From Acidimicrobiia bacterium (GTDB lineage: Bacteria > Actinomycetota > Acidimicrobiia > IMCC26256 > PALSA-610): a DNA stretch of 56,769 bases. Shown piece by piece: positions 1 to 9,664 of this stretch; the stretch's first letter is position 1, and the number at the start of each line of letters is the position of its first letter. A program made the position numbers and the translations under genes. The stretch spans positions 1 to 56,769 of the forward strand of contig JADGOO010000196.1 of NCBI GenBank assembly GCA_017882905.1, given 5' to 3'. Under the pieces are notes generated by a model, which saw nothing but the letters and a program-made list of their open reading frames with translations, was not told the DNA's origin and searched no databases.

Positions 1-73
1 CACGGTGGGCGGCAACAGCCCGCAGCTGCTCGTGAACGAGATGGCAACCCGCATCGTCAAGGGCGACTGCGAT
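1..73 (+). repeat. Partial duplicate of a thiolase-gene segment
   Basis: These 73 bases match positions 690-762, inside the thiolase-like gene downstream, with one difference (acc for agc in the same codon position). Similarity stops abruptly after 'gcgactgcgat', and the sequence then passes into an unrelated coding tail in another frame. The thiolase frame is not continued, so this copy encodes nothing complete. It could be a genuine partial duplication, a truncated paralogue, or an assembly artefact at a contig end. The sequence alone cannot decide between these. Confidence 0.8.
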
Positions 74-75
74 CG

Positions 76-243
76 ATCGCCGAGACGATCCGCCGCTCCG
101 AGTTCGCCGGTGTCGGTGAGATCGAAGCGTGCCGCCCGTGCCCGTTCCGCTCGATCTGCCCCGACAGCGCCGCGCCCGGCGAACCCTCCTGGCCCGCCCT
201 CACCATCAATCCGACCGGCAGCCCGGAGGCGACCCAACCGTAA
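76..243 (+). pseudogene. 3' fragment of a PD-(D/E)XK nuclease-type Fe-S protein
   Basis: Reading from 76 to the TAA at 241-243 gives about 55 residues with a cysteine cluster C-x2-C-x5-C in 'EACRPCPFRSICPD', preceded by 'EFAGVGEI'. This pattern closes the 4Fe-4S cluster at the C-terminus of RecB/AddB/Cas4-type exonuclease domains, which are often fused to UvrD-like helicases. Everything upstream is replaced by the thiolase duplicate in a different frame, so the gene is truncated here either biologically or by assembly. The nuclease assignment rests on the cysteine motif alone. It could instead be the true end of a neighbouring helicase-nuclease gene lying outside the window. Confidence 0.4.
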
Positions 244-252
244 GCGCGCGGT

Positions 253-417
253 GGCGAAGGCAGCCCGGGAGCGACGAAGGAGCGACACGGGGGACAAGCC
301 ACTCGCCGCGGTAGGCGAAGCCGTCGCAAAAGACACGGGCGAAGGCAGCCCGGGAGCGACGAAGGAGCGACACGGGGGACAAGCCACTCGCCGCGGTAGG
401 CGAAGCCGTCGCAGAAG
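253..417 (+). repeat. Two-copy tandem repeat, 85-bp period
   Basis: An 80-bp unit beginning 'ggcgaaggcagcccggg' occurs at 253-332 and again at 338-417 with essentially one mismatch and a 5-bp joint. It sits between the nuclease-like tail (stop at 243) and the thiolase start at 436. It has no credible coding content or ribosome binding site. The rest of 244-435 holds nothing else that I recognise. Confidence 0.85.
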
Positions 418-435
418 AACGTAGCGTCCGGCGTC

Positions 436-1692
436 GTGGCAGTGGATCCGCGAGCCCCCGTGATCGCGGGTGTCGGTCAGGTGGAGCAACGTGTCGACGC
501 GCACCTGGCGCGGCCGCCGATCGCGTTGTTCGCCGACGCGGCGCGCCGGGCTGACGACGACGCGGGTGGCGGCTTGCTGGCTCGTACCGACGTGGTCGCG
601 GGTGTGCACATCGTGTCGTGGCCGGTGGCTGATCCGGGCGCCGCGGTGGCGCGCGAGCTCGGCCTCGACGCGCGTCACACGGTGGCGAGCACGGTGGGCG
701 GCAACAGCCCGCAGCTGCTCGTGAACGAGATGGCAGCCCGCATCGTCAAGGGCGACTGCGATGTCGTGCTCGTGGGTGCGGCCGAGTCGATGCATGCCCG
801 GTGGCGCGCGCGGCGCGAGCCACGAGTGCATCTCGACTGGCCCGATTACGGGTCGGTGCCGTGCTCCGACGTTCTCGGCGACGATCGTGCGCCGAACAAT
901 CCGGTGGAGCTCGCGCATGGCGCGCTCGCACCGTTGCACGTGTACCCGCTGCTCGAAACGGCGTTGCGGGCGGCCGCCGAACGCGACGTCGACGACCATC
1001 AGCGTCACATCGGGGCTCTGTGGTCGCACTTCGCGTCGGTCGCCGCGGCGAATCCGCACGCGTGGAGCCGTCAGGCGTACTCGCCCGAGGAGATCGCGTG
1101 GCCCGGGCCCGACAACCGGATGGTCGTAGCGCCGTACACGAAGCGGATGTGCGCCAACATCGACGTGGATCAGGGCGCCGCGTTGCTGCTCTGTTCGTAC
1201 GAAGCGGCGCGTGCGGCGGGTGTGCCCGACGATCGTCTCGTGTTCCTGCACGCGGGCGCCGACGCGCACGACCACTGGTTCGTCACGGAGCGCCCGTCGC
1301 TGGCGCGCTCGATTGCGATCGGCGCGTGCGTGAACGGCGCGTTGGGCGCGTCGGGCCTCACCGTCGACGATGTCGCCCGCTTCGACCTCTACTCGTGCTT
1401 CCCGTCGGCAGTGCAGCTGGCGATGGCGTCGATCGGGATCGCGGGCCCGGCCGGGGGCGACAGCCGGCCGCTCACGGTCACTGGCGGCCTGGCGTTCGCG
1501 GGTGGTCCCGTGAACAACTACGCCACCCATGGCATCGCGGCCATGGTCGAAGCGCTGCGCGCCGACCCCGGCAGCGTCGGCGTGACCACCGCCTTGGGTT
1601 GGTACGCCACGAAGCACTCGGCAGGCGTGTGGTCGACCGATCCCCCATCCGATGGATACCGGCGGGTCGATCCTGCCGTCACTCAAGCATAG
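436..1692 (+). CDS. Thiolase-like (acetyl-CoA acetyltransferase superfamily) protein
   Basis: This 418-residue protein has the thiolase fold signature of the SCP-x/TLP1-like branch: an N-terminal 'VIAGVGQ', 'VGGNSPQ' where true thiolases carry the nucleophilic cysteine, 'DLYSCFPSAVQ', and C-terminal 'NNYATHGIAAM' and 'GWYATKHSAGVWS'. The active-site cysteine region reads GGNS, so classical thiolysis by an acyl-Cys intermediate looks doubtful, as in other thiolase-like proteins. Its role is probably in acyl-CoA or sterol side-chain metabolism (inference). The start is GTG at 436. The gene ends with TAG at 1690-1692, and the same frame continues immediately as a separate 83-residue reading frame that resembles the additional C-terminal domain of this family. 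The usual product is about 500 residues, so this gene appears split or nonsense-mutated. Confidence 0.85.
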   Translation: MAVDPRAPVIAGVGQVEQRVDAHLARPPIALFADAARRADDDAGGGLLARTDVVAGVHIVSWPVADPGAAVARELGLDARHTVASTVGGNSPQLLVNEMAARIVKGDCDVVLVGAAESMHARWRARREPRVHLDWPDYGSVPCSDVLGDDRAPNNPVELAHGALAPLHVYPLLETALRAAAERDVDDHQRHIGALWSHFASVAAANPHAWSRQAYSPEEIAWPGPDNRMVVAPYTKRMCANIDVDQGAALLLCSYEAARAAGVPDDRLVFLHAGADAHDHWFVTERPSLARSIAIGACVNGALGASGLTVDDVARFDLYSCFPSAVQLAMASIGIAGPAGGDSRPLTVTGGLAFAGGPVNNYATHGIAAMVEALRADPGSVGVTTALGWYATKHSAGVWSTDPPSDGYRRVDPAVTQA

Positions 1693-1944
1693 GTGGATGC
1701 CGTGGCGTCATGCGCGGTGGTCGAGAGCTACGACGGGACAGCTGAGGTGGAAGCGACGGCGGTGGTGATGGAACGCCACGGCGAACCTTCGCACGCGATC
1801 CTCGTGGTGCGCACGCCGTCCGGCGCGCGCACCATGGCGGTCGCACGAGACCAAGACATCGCAGCATCGATGGTGCGCGAAGCGTGGGAAGGCCGCCCCG
1901 TGACGCTGCGGCGCAATGATGACGTGAACGAGCTCGTGGCATGA
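1693..1944 (+). CDS. Detached C-terminal OB-like domain of thiolase-like protein
   Basis: The 83 codons begin with GTG directly after the TAG of the thiolase-like gene, in the same frame. The sequence ('AVVESYDGTAEVEATAVVMERHGEP', in two parts around residues 8-32, then 'VRTPSGARTMAVA') resembles the additional C-terminal domain (TLP1_add_C type) that closes full-length thiolase-like type 1 proteins. I see no Shine-Dalgarno sequence of its own inside the preceding codons, so translation would need restart at the GTG or readthrough of the TAG. The stop overlaps the next ATG (ATGA, 1941-1944), so a three-gene coupled transcript is likely. If the TAG is a sequencing error, this and the previous entry are one gene of about 502 codons. 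Confidence 0.65.
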   Translation: MDAVASCAVVESYDGTAEVEATAVVMERHGEPSHAILVVRTPSGARTMAVARDQDIAASMVREAWEGRPVTLRRNDDVNELVA

Positions 1945-2324
1945 CGACATCGCGAAGCACGATCTTGTTGCGCGGCTTCACGAAGCACTGCCCCCGGTGT
2001 GGCTCCGGCCACTTGTTCAAGGGCTACTTCTCGATGGTGCCCGACTGCCCGCGCTGCGGTCTGCACTTCGAGCGCGAGTCGGGCTATTGGGCCGGCGCGC
2101 TGGCGATCAACTTCGTGTGCAGCTTCGGATTGATCATCGTGGTGTTGATCGCGCTGTTGGTCGCGACCTTGCCCGATGTGAACCCAGTGCTCCTGCTCGG
2201 CGTGCTGTTGCCGGTGGCGATCCTGGGGCCGATGGTCTGGTATCCGCACTCGAAGACGCTGTGGGTTGCGATCGACCGGGCGTTCTTGCAACGGCTCGGA
2301 CTCGAAGCCCGACCCGACGAATAG
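1941..2324 (+). CDS. DUF983 family membrane protein
   Basis: The 127-residue protein has a zinc-ribbon-like N-terminus with two cysteine pairs ('CPRCGSGHLF' and 'CPRCGLHF', residues about 17-45) followed by two hydrophobic segments (roughly 50-78 and 85-105). This is the architecture and usual length of DUF983 proteins. They are small inner-membrane proteins of unknown function, sometimes near cytochrome oxidase assembly genes. The ATG at 1941 overlaps the stop of the upstream gene by four bases, indicating translational coupling. A strong hairpin follows 40 bases after the stop. Confidence 0.85.
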   Translation: MTTSRSTILLRGFTKHCPRCGSGHLFKGYFSMVPDCPRCGLHFERESGYWAGALAINFVCSFGLIIVVLIALLVATLPDVNPVLLLGVLLPVAILGPMVWYPHSKTLWVAIDRAFLQRLGLEARPDE

Positions 2325-2326
2325 AC

Positions 2327-2403
2327 CGCGACACGCGCAACCGGCGCGACACGCGCAACCGGCGCGGCCATCTCTCATCCAGTGAGAGATGGCCACGCCG
2401 GTT
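2327..2403. terminator. 18-bp tandem duplication plus long bidirectional hairpin
   Basis: After the DUF983 stop an 18-bp unit (cgcgacacgcgcaaccgg) is repeated exactly twice at 2327-2362. It runs into an inverted repeat: arms 2357-2377 and 2383-2403 are complementary over 21 bp with one mismatch, around a 5-base loop. The inner 12 bp (ggccatctctca) are perfect. Lying between convergent genes (DUF983 on +, glnB on -), it most likely terminates transcription from both sides. A U-tract is absent, as is common in high-GC actinobacteria. Confidence 0.85.
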
Positions 2404-2419
2404 GGTGCTTGGCGGGGGG

Positions 2420-4413
<1,994 letters not shown>

Positions 4414-4600
4414 GCGGCGAACGGTACGAAGGTGCGGTGAACCGACTGTGTGTCATGGATTACGGCTCCGAGACCGCAGCATGACTACAACCTGACAGCG
4501 AGACTCTGCTTCTCCGACGCTCAGTTGCCGCGCAGGATGCGATACACGCTGTTCACGCGAGCCGTCCGCTTCCTGCAACACGGCCGCGGATCCTGGAATC

Positions 4601-4855
4601 GTGACCGCGACTGCGGGCGACGATGCCCGCGACGACCTCGTCGACGCGCGGGAGATCGCGCGACGACTCCAGCTCGTGTCGCATCGCACCGTGCTCGATT
4701 GGCGACTGCATCACGCGTTCCCCCACCCGGTCACGCGGCGCGGCGCATACCTGTGGCGATGGTCCGACGTGGCGCTCTGGCGCGCGACGCCGGGAGCGGC
4801 AGCACTGCTCGCGCACGCGCAACACGCCGCGCTGCGCAATCCCGACGACGCGTGA
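4601..4855 (+). CDS. Small AlpA/MerR-like helix-turn-helix protein
   Basis: The 84-residue protein reads 'DLVDAREIARRLQLVSHRTVLDWRLHHAFPHPVTRRGAYLWRW', best read in two pieces: an 'ARE-IARRL' recognition helix near residues 16-35, and a wing ending 'YLWRWSDVALW'. This layout is typical of AlpA/excisionase-type winged HTH proteins that read a site name and then a polar C-terminus. Its target is unknown. The start is GTG at 4601, divergent from amtB, which allows but does not prove a role there. No integrase or phage gene is close, so an excisionase role is unlikely. Confidence 0.65.
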   Translation: MTATAGDDARDDLVDAREIARRLQLVSHRTVLDWRLHHAFPHPVTRRGAYLWRWSDVALWRATPGAAALLAHAQHAALRNPDDA

Positions 4856-4867
4856 CGACGCACAACG

Positions 4868-4883
4868 GCGCGCGTCCGCGCGC
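4868..4883. terminator. Short GC hairpin between convergent genes
   Basis: A near-perfect inverted repeat (gcgcgcg, 2-base loop, cgcgcgc) lies between the stop of the HTH gene (4855) and the stop of the lipoprotein gene (4893). Its position suggests a bidirectional terminator, but it is short and made only of G and C. Confidence 0.4.
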
Positions 4884-4892
4884 GTCGGGAGC

Positions 4893-6935
4893 TCAGCGCG
4901 TATTGCCCGTGTGCCCGATCGAGTAGCGACCGGGCTGCGGCCACACGCACAGGCCGTGCGGACCGGAACCGACACGGATGCGCGCGATCAGATGGCCATC
5001 GACGGTGGAGAGTGCGTACACCTCACCGTTGTAGCGACCGCTCAGCCACAGCACCTTGCCGTCGGCCGACACGCCACCCATGTCGGGGCTTCCGCCAGGG
5101 ATCGACCAACGAGCGACGATCTGTTGCGTGGCGAAGTCGATCACGCTGATCGAACCGTCGCCGCGATTCGTGACGTAGAGCAACCGCGCATCGCGACTCG
5201 GGTACAAGCCGTGCGCGCCGTTGCCCGTGGGCATGAGACGCTCGACGGTGAACGTGCTCGCGTTGACGAGCCACACGCCGTTCGAGTTCATGTCGGCGAC
5301 GTAGAACGTTCGTCCATCGGGCGACAGCTTCACGTCTTGGGGACGACTGCCCGCGTGCAGCGTCAGCACGCTCACGACCGAGCGGTGCACGATGTCGAGC
5401 ACGAGCATCTGGCCTGAGAACTCGCAGCTCGCCAGCGCGTGGGTTCCGTCGGCGGTGAAGTCCAGGTGGTCGACACCACTGCACGGCGCAGTGACCGACT
5501 GCTGGAGCGCCATCGTGTGCGGATCACGAAAATCGAGCCGGTGCAGACGCTCGGCGACCACGATCGCCGAGTGCCCATCGGGCGTGAAGTAGAGGTTGTA
5601 CGGGTCATCGACCGGGATGTCGGGGCCCGACCGGCGACCGGTGCGCGGATCGATCGGCGTGAGCGAGTTACCCCGATCGTTGTCGACGTAGAGCGTCCGC
5701 ATGTCCCAGGAGGGCGTGACGTGCTGGGGCAGGGTTCCGACCGCGAAGTGGTCGATGACTCGCATCGTGGTGGGGTCGATCACATCCACCGTGTTCGACA
5801 TGCTGTTCGGCACGTAGACGAGCGATCGCTCCCCGCGCACTGCCGCGCTCATGTCGCCGACGCCAGTGTGCGAGTACACGTTGCCGTCGAACGAAGCCGG
5901 CGTTGCCGTAGGGACGACTTCGATTGCACCGACGATGCCCGTACGCCCCGACGCGGCTCGGCCGCCGATCGCGATCACGCGAGATCCGTCGGTCGCCAAC
6001 GAGAGATCGCTGCGCGCCACGGAGAGCTGCCCAACGGCGCGCAACGTGTTCGTCTTCGTGTCGAGTGCGAGGATCGAGCTCGACAGCGCCGAGGACGATG
6101 TGCCGTGGCCACCGGCCAGGATCATGTGCCCGTCGAGGTTCGCGGCCGCCGCGTGCGAGATCGGCGAAGGCAGCTGGGCGACGCGCGTGACGCGGCCGGT
6201 GGTCACATCGACGCGCAGTACGTCGCTCGAAGCATCGGCCGATTGCGTGGAGCCGCCGAAGACGTACACCGCCGTGCCGTCGCTCGCGACGGCGGCGTAG
6301 CGGAGCGGTTGGGGCAGGTGCGCCACGACACGGGGTGCGCTGCCCGGGCGGTACGCGACAACGGTGTCGAGCCACTTCTGCCCGTCGTAACCACCGACGA
6401 CGTAGGCCGTGTCACCGACCGTTGTTGCGGCGCTGTCGCTCGAGGCCGCCGGGAGCGTCGACACCCTCGTGGCGTTCCCGTTCGCATCGACACGCCAGAT
6501 CGCGTCGAGCTGATTGGTGCCGTCGCCACCGCCGAACACGTACAACGCGCCACCGATGGAGGCCGCCGCCGCGTCATGCTGGCGGACCGGGAACGCTGTG
6601 ACGTTGTGGATCGCCGAGCCGGAGACGATGAACGCACGGTTCGTCGACCCCGACGCGTCGATCCCGGCGAGCGCGAGCACGCCACCCGTGACCGGACCCG
6701 ACGAGACGTCTTCCACCGGATGACTGAGCTCTGCGATCTGCACCTCGTGCAGAGCGAGCACCGCCGGGACCGTCGTCTTGGGCGCTGCCGCGGTGGTCTG
6801 GCTCGGCGCACGCGTCGTGCTCGATGTGCGATTGACAGCGGGCTTCGACGATGAACAAGCACCGAGCGTCAGCGCGAACGCTGCGCCTGCAGCGCCGAGC
6901 ACGCAGACGGGAGACCGCCGTCTCCGCTGCGCCAT
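4893..6935 (-). CDS. Lipoprotein with kelch and YVTN beta-propeller repeats
   Basis: From ATG 6935 the product is 680 residues: a basic N-terminus, a hydrophobic signal and the lipobox 'LTLGAC' (lipidated Cys27), then a Ser/Thr/Ala/Pro-rich linker. Residues about 60-340 contain kelch-like units ('GGALYVFGGGDG', 'DTAYVVGGYDG', 'TAVYVFGGS'). Residues about 350-680 contain YVTN-type units ('LVYVPNSMSNTVDVID', 'RLLYVTNRGDGSISVID'). It is therefore probably an extracytoplasmic lipoprotein with two beta-propellers, a scaffold for binding proteins or glycans rather than an obvious enzyme. An upstream in-frame start at 7115 would bury the signal peptide and was rejected. It is divergent from the GT87 gene. 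Confidence 0.85.
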   Translation of the reverse strand: MAQRRRRSPVCVLGAAGAAFALTLGACSSSKPAVNRTSSTTRAPSQTTAAAPKTTVPAVLALHEVQIAELSHPVEDVSSGPVTGGVLALAGIDASGSTNRAFIVSGSAIHNVTAFPVRQHDAAAASIGGALYVFGGGDGTNQLDAIWRVDANGNATRVSTLPAASSDSAATTVGDTAYVVGGYDGQKWLDTVVAYRPGSAPRVVAHLPQPLRYAAVASDGTAVYVFGGSTQSADASSDVLRVDVTTGRVTRVAQLPSPISHAAAANLDGHMILAGGHGTSSSALSSSILALDTKTNTLRAVGQLSVARSDLSLATDGSRVIAIGGRAASGRTGIVGAIEVVPTATPASFDGNVYSHTGVGDMSAAVRGERSLVYVPNSMSNTVDVIDPTTMRVIDHFAVGTLPQHVTPSWDMRTLYVDNDRGNSLTPIDPRTGRRSGPDIPVDDPYNLYFTPDGHSAIVVAERLHRLDFRDPHTMALQQSVTAPCSGVDHLDFTADGTHALASCEFSGQMLVLDIVHRSVVSVLTLHAGSRPQDVKLSPDGRTFYVADMNSNGVWLVNASTFTVERLMPTGNGAHGLYPSRDARLLYVTNRGDGSISVIDFATQQIVARWSIPGGSPDMGGVSADGKVLWLSGRYNGEVYALSTVDGHLIARIRVGSGPHGLCVWPQPGRYSIGHTGNTR

Positions 6936-7093
6936 GTTCGAGATCCTACGGCGTGACGACTCGGCGGATGATCGCCCCGCGGTCAAGCCGCGGCAAACTG
7001 CATTTCGTCGGCTGGACACGGGGATCCGTCTTACCCGCGCCCGGCCCGAGCGAACGAGCCGGAGCGGCGTCCAAGGGCATACTGGTTGTTCCG

Positions 7094-8551
7094 ATGTCCA
7101 GCTCTGCGCCTGCACCGCGCCTCGTCGCCGTCGACACCTCCCTCGTCGCCGCGGCCGCCATCACGTCGGTCGTGGTCGTGGTCGGCAACGTGCGCGGCGC
7201 GGCCGGCGGGGTGCTCATTGCAGCCGGGAGCGCCGTCGCGCTCTACATCGGCGTGCGGCGCCGCGAGCTCGCGGTCTCCGCCCGCGTGCTCGGCGCCGTG
7301 TTCGTAGTGCTCGCGGTCGTGGCGATCTGGCGCGCGCCGCTCGGCTCGCACGACATGTGGTCGTACGCGATGTACGGCCGCATCCTTGAGCACTATCACG
7401 CCAACCCGTACCACGTGCTGCCGGCACACTTCGCGCACGATCCCGTACTGCGCATGGTCGGCACCGGGTGGCGGCACACCGTGTGCGTGTACGGACCGCT
7501 CTTCCTCGGCGTTGCGGCGGGCGTGAGCCGGCTCGGCGGCACGCACCTCCTCGCGCTGCGCATGGGATTCCAGATACCTGTTGCTCTTGCCGTGCTGATC
7601 TCGCTGTGGGTCGTGGCGCGCGGCGGCGCCCGCCGCCAGAGCGTGGCGCTCGTCGGCCTGCAACCCGTGTTGTGGTGCTCGATCGTGAACGGTGGCCACA
7701 ACGACGTGTACGTGGGGCTCGCCACCGTGGTGGCGCTCGGGCTCCTCCGGCGCGAACGACCGACGCAGGCCGGCGCCGTGCTCGCCGTCGGTGCACTCGT
7801 GAAGCTCACCACGCTGCTCGTGCTGCCAGTCGTGTTGGTCGTCATCCTCCTGCGGTACGGCATGCGCGCCACGCTGCGCACGATCGCCACCGTCGGGGCG
7901 ATTCTCGTTGCCGGGCTCGCCGTGGAGCCCGGTTCCGTGACCGCCGCAGCCAACGTCACGGCAGGCGTGATCACGCGCGCCTCGTTGTGGCGGCTGATCG
8001 TCGACGCCGGCTTCATCCGGTCGCATCCGGCCTCGACCGTGGCGCTCGGCGTGGTCGCGGTGATGACCGCCCTGATCACCCTCGCAGTGCTGCTGCGGCG
8101 GCCGATCGATCTCGGCTCGGCGGCCACGCTCGCCGTCGTCTCGTTCGCGGTGCTCGGCAGCTACGTGCTGCCGTGGTACATCGCGTGGAGCCTCCCCGTG
8201 GCGGCGCTCGCGGCGCGCCGCGACGTACGCGCCCTGGTCGCCGTGCAAGCGGCGCTGCTCGGCATCGCCTACCAGGTGGGCAACGGGCGGGCCGCCGATC
8301 GTGCGCTCGGCGGCACACTCACCACGGTTCTGCCGGTGCTCACCGCCGCCACGCTGATCGTGATCACCGTCGTCGTGCTGGTGCGGTCAGGCGTGACCCG
8401 CGAAGACGAGGCTGAACACGGTGGTCGGGGTGGCATTGAGCAGCAGCCGTCCGCCCTCGGCTTCCGCGAGCGAACGAGCGAGCGCGAGACCGATGCCGCG
8501 CCGAGGGTCGTCGCCACTGCGCCGCGCAAAGACGAGCTGGGTGTCTCCTGA
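7094..8551 (+). CDS. GT87-type polyprenyl-phosphate mannosyltransferase
   Basis: The ATG at 7094 gives 485 residues with about ten to twelve hydrophobic segments. Early in the protein is 'GSHDMWSYAMYGRIL', with 'NPYHVLPAHF' after it, and 'GSYVLPWYIAWSLPVAALA' lies near the end. This pattern matches GT-C fold, polyprenol-phosphate-mannose-dependent alpha-mannosyltransferases (GT87, MptA/MptB/PimE relatives), which act in the membrane on lipoglycan precursors. The aspartate in the first loop would be catalytic. The last roughly 50 codons, after the final helix, run antisense through the 3' end of the histidine kinase gene and look non-native, so a lost stop codon near 8400 is possible. The longer frame starting at 6851 is an artefact overlapping the lipoprotein gene. 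Confidence 0.8.
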   Translation: MSSSAPAPRLVAVDTSLVAAAAITSVVVVVGNVRGAAGGVLIAAGSAVALYIGVRRRELAVSARVLGAVFVVLAVVAIWRAPLGSHDMWSYAMYGRILEHYHANPYHVLPAHFAHDPVLRMVGTGWRHTVCVYGPLFLGVAAGVSRLGGTHLLALRMGFQIPVALAVLISLWVVARGGARRQSVALVGLQPVLWCSIVNGGHNDVYVGLATVVALGLLRRERPTQAGAVLAVGALVKLTTLLVLPVVLVVILLRYGMRATLRTIATVGAILVAGLAVEPGSVTAAANVTAGVITRASLWRLIVDAGFIRSHPASTVALGVVAVMTALITLAVLLRRPIDLGSAATLAVVSFAVLGSYVLPWYIAWSLPVAALAARRDVRALVAVQAALLGIAYQVGNGRAADRALGGTLTTVLPVLTAATLIVITVVVLVRSGVTREDEAEHGGRGGIEQQPSALGFRERTSERETDAAPRVVATAPRKDELGVS

Positions 8552-9664
8552 CATCGACGTGCCGTCGTCCGCCACGTCGATCGCGAGGCCTTCGCCCAGC
8601 TCACGCACCGTCACTCGCACCTGACCCGTGCCATGCTCAACGGCGTTGTCGAGCAACACCGTGAGGATCTGGCGAACCGCCGCCGTCGACGCGTGCACTT
8701 CCGGGAGATGCGGCGCAACGGACACGGCGAGGTCTCGACCAGCCGCGACCAGCCGCCGGCGCTCGCGCGCGTCGAGCTCGTCGACGAGGCTCTGCACAGC
8801 GAGCGGACCGCGCTCGGTGTGCGTGTCACGAGCCAACGCGAGCAGCTCTTCCACCGTGTGGTCGAGACGATCGGCTTGCGCCAACGCCTCGCGCAGCACC
8901 GACTCGTCGAGCCGGTGCGTGAGCTCGGCCGATTCGAGCGTGACCTTCAGCGCGGTGATCGGCGTGCGCAGCTGGTGCGACACATCCGCGCTGAACGCCC
9001 GCTCGCGTTGCAACGCCGCACCGAGCCGTTCGGCCGTGGTGGCCAGCGCGGCCGCGACCGTGTCGATCTCCGCAACGCCACACGGAGGCTCGTGCGCCGT
9101 GAAGTCACCATCTCCGATCACGCGAGCTGTTGCGGCCAACCGTCGCAACGGAGCGCTGAGCCGGCCGGCCAGCAACCATGCGATCAATGCCGCGAGCCCG
9201 ATGGCGGCGAGCGCGAGCAACGCGATGAACAACCAGGCGCGCCGCACCCGACGGAACACCTCCGTCTGGCTCGAACCGGCCCGCACCGAGCCGATGATCT
9301 GCTCGTTCGCGTCGACCGGCACGGCCACGGCCAGGTGCGCGCCGCGAACCTCGGCAACCTTGCCGGTGCGCACCGAGATGAGCGGACGCTCGAGCTGCAC
9401 CGGCCCGTCGCCCGCGACCCGTCGACCCTGCGGGTCGTAGACGGCGAGGTGGATATCACGGCCGGCCGAGTGCAACACGATGTCGGCGCCGTCGCGCAGC
9501 GACGTGGTGGAGACGTCACGCTCGGCTCGGGTTGCCGCCCGTTCCAGCTCGCCGAGCTCGTTGGTGACGGCCGTGCCGCGCACGACGACAGCGAGCGGGA
9601 TCGCGAACGTCATCACGGCGACAAAGGCGACGACCAACGTGGTCGTCAGCAGCCGTCGCCTCAC
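8387..9664 (-). CDS. Two-component sensor histidine kinase
   Basis: The 425-residue kinase has membrane segments at about 8-30 and 143-170 with an extracytoplasmic sensor loop between. A HAMP linker follows, then a HisKA box 'FSADVSHQLRTPITALK' with the phospho-accepting histidine. The ATPase domain shows an N-box 'LLDNAVEHG', a G1 'DVADDG' and a G2 'RGIGLALARSLAEAEGG'. The gene overlaps the response regulator by four bases (9661-9664), so the two are translationally coupled. Nothing in the sequence identifies the signal. Its 3' end overlaps the convergent glycosyltransferase frame by 165 bases. Confidence 0.93.
   Translation of the reverse strand: MRRRLLTTTLVVAFVAVMTFAIPLAVVVRGTAVTNELGELERAATRAERDVSTTSLRDGADIVLHSAGRDIHLAVYDPQGRRVAGDGPVQLERPLISVRTGKVAEVRGAHLAVAVPVDANEQIIGSVRAGSSQTEVFRRVRRAWLFIALLALAAIGLAALIAWLLAGRLSAPLRRLAATARVIGDGDFTAHEPPCGVAEIDTVAAALATTAERLGAALQRERAFSADVSHQLRTPITALKVTLESAELTHRLDESVLREALAQADRLDHTVEELLALARDTHTERGPLAVQSLVDELDARERRRLVAAGRDLAVSVAPHLPEVHASTAAVRQILTVLLDNAVEHGTGQVRVTVRELGEGLAIDVADDGTSMSGDTQLVFARRSGDDPRRGIGLALARSLAEAEGGRLLLNATPTTVFSLVFAGHA

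Noticed and set aside
1690-1692. TAG in the thiolase gene (and at 44380-44382) as pyrrolysine or recoded amber
   Set aside because: Intact genes in the window, such as those ending at 15016-14891 and 19253, use TAG as a normal stop, and Pyl is not expected in such hosts.
4414-4600. GlnR-type box upstream of amtB
   Set aside because: I looked for paired GTnAC/GAAAC half-sites in the divergent gap and found none convincing.
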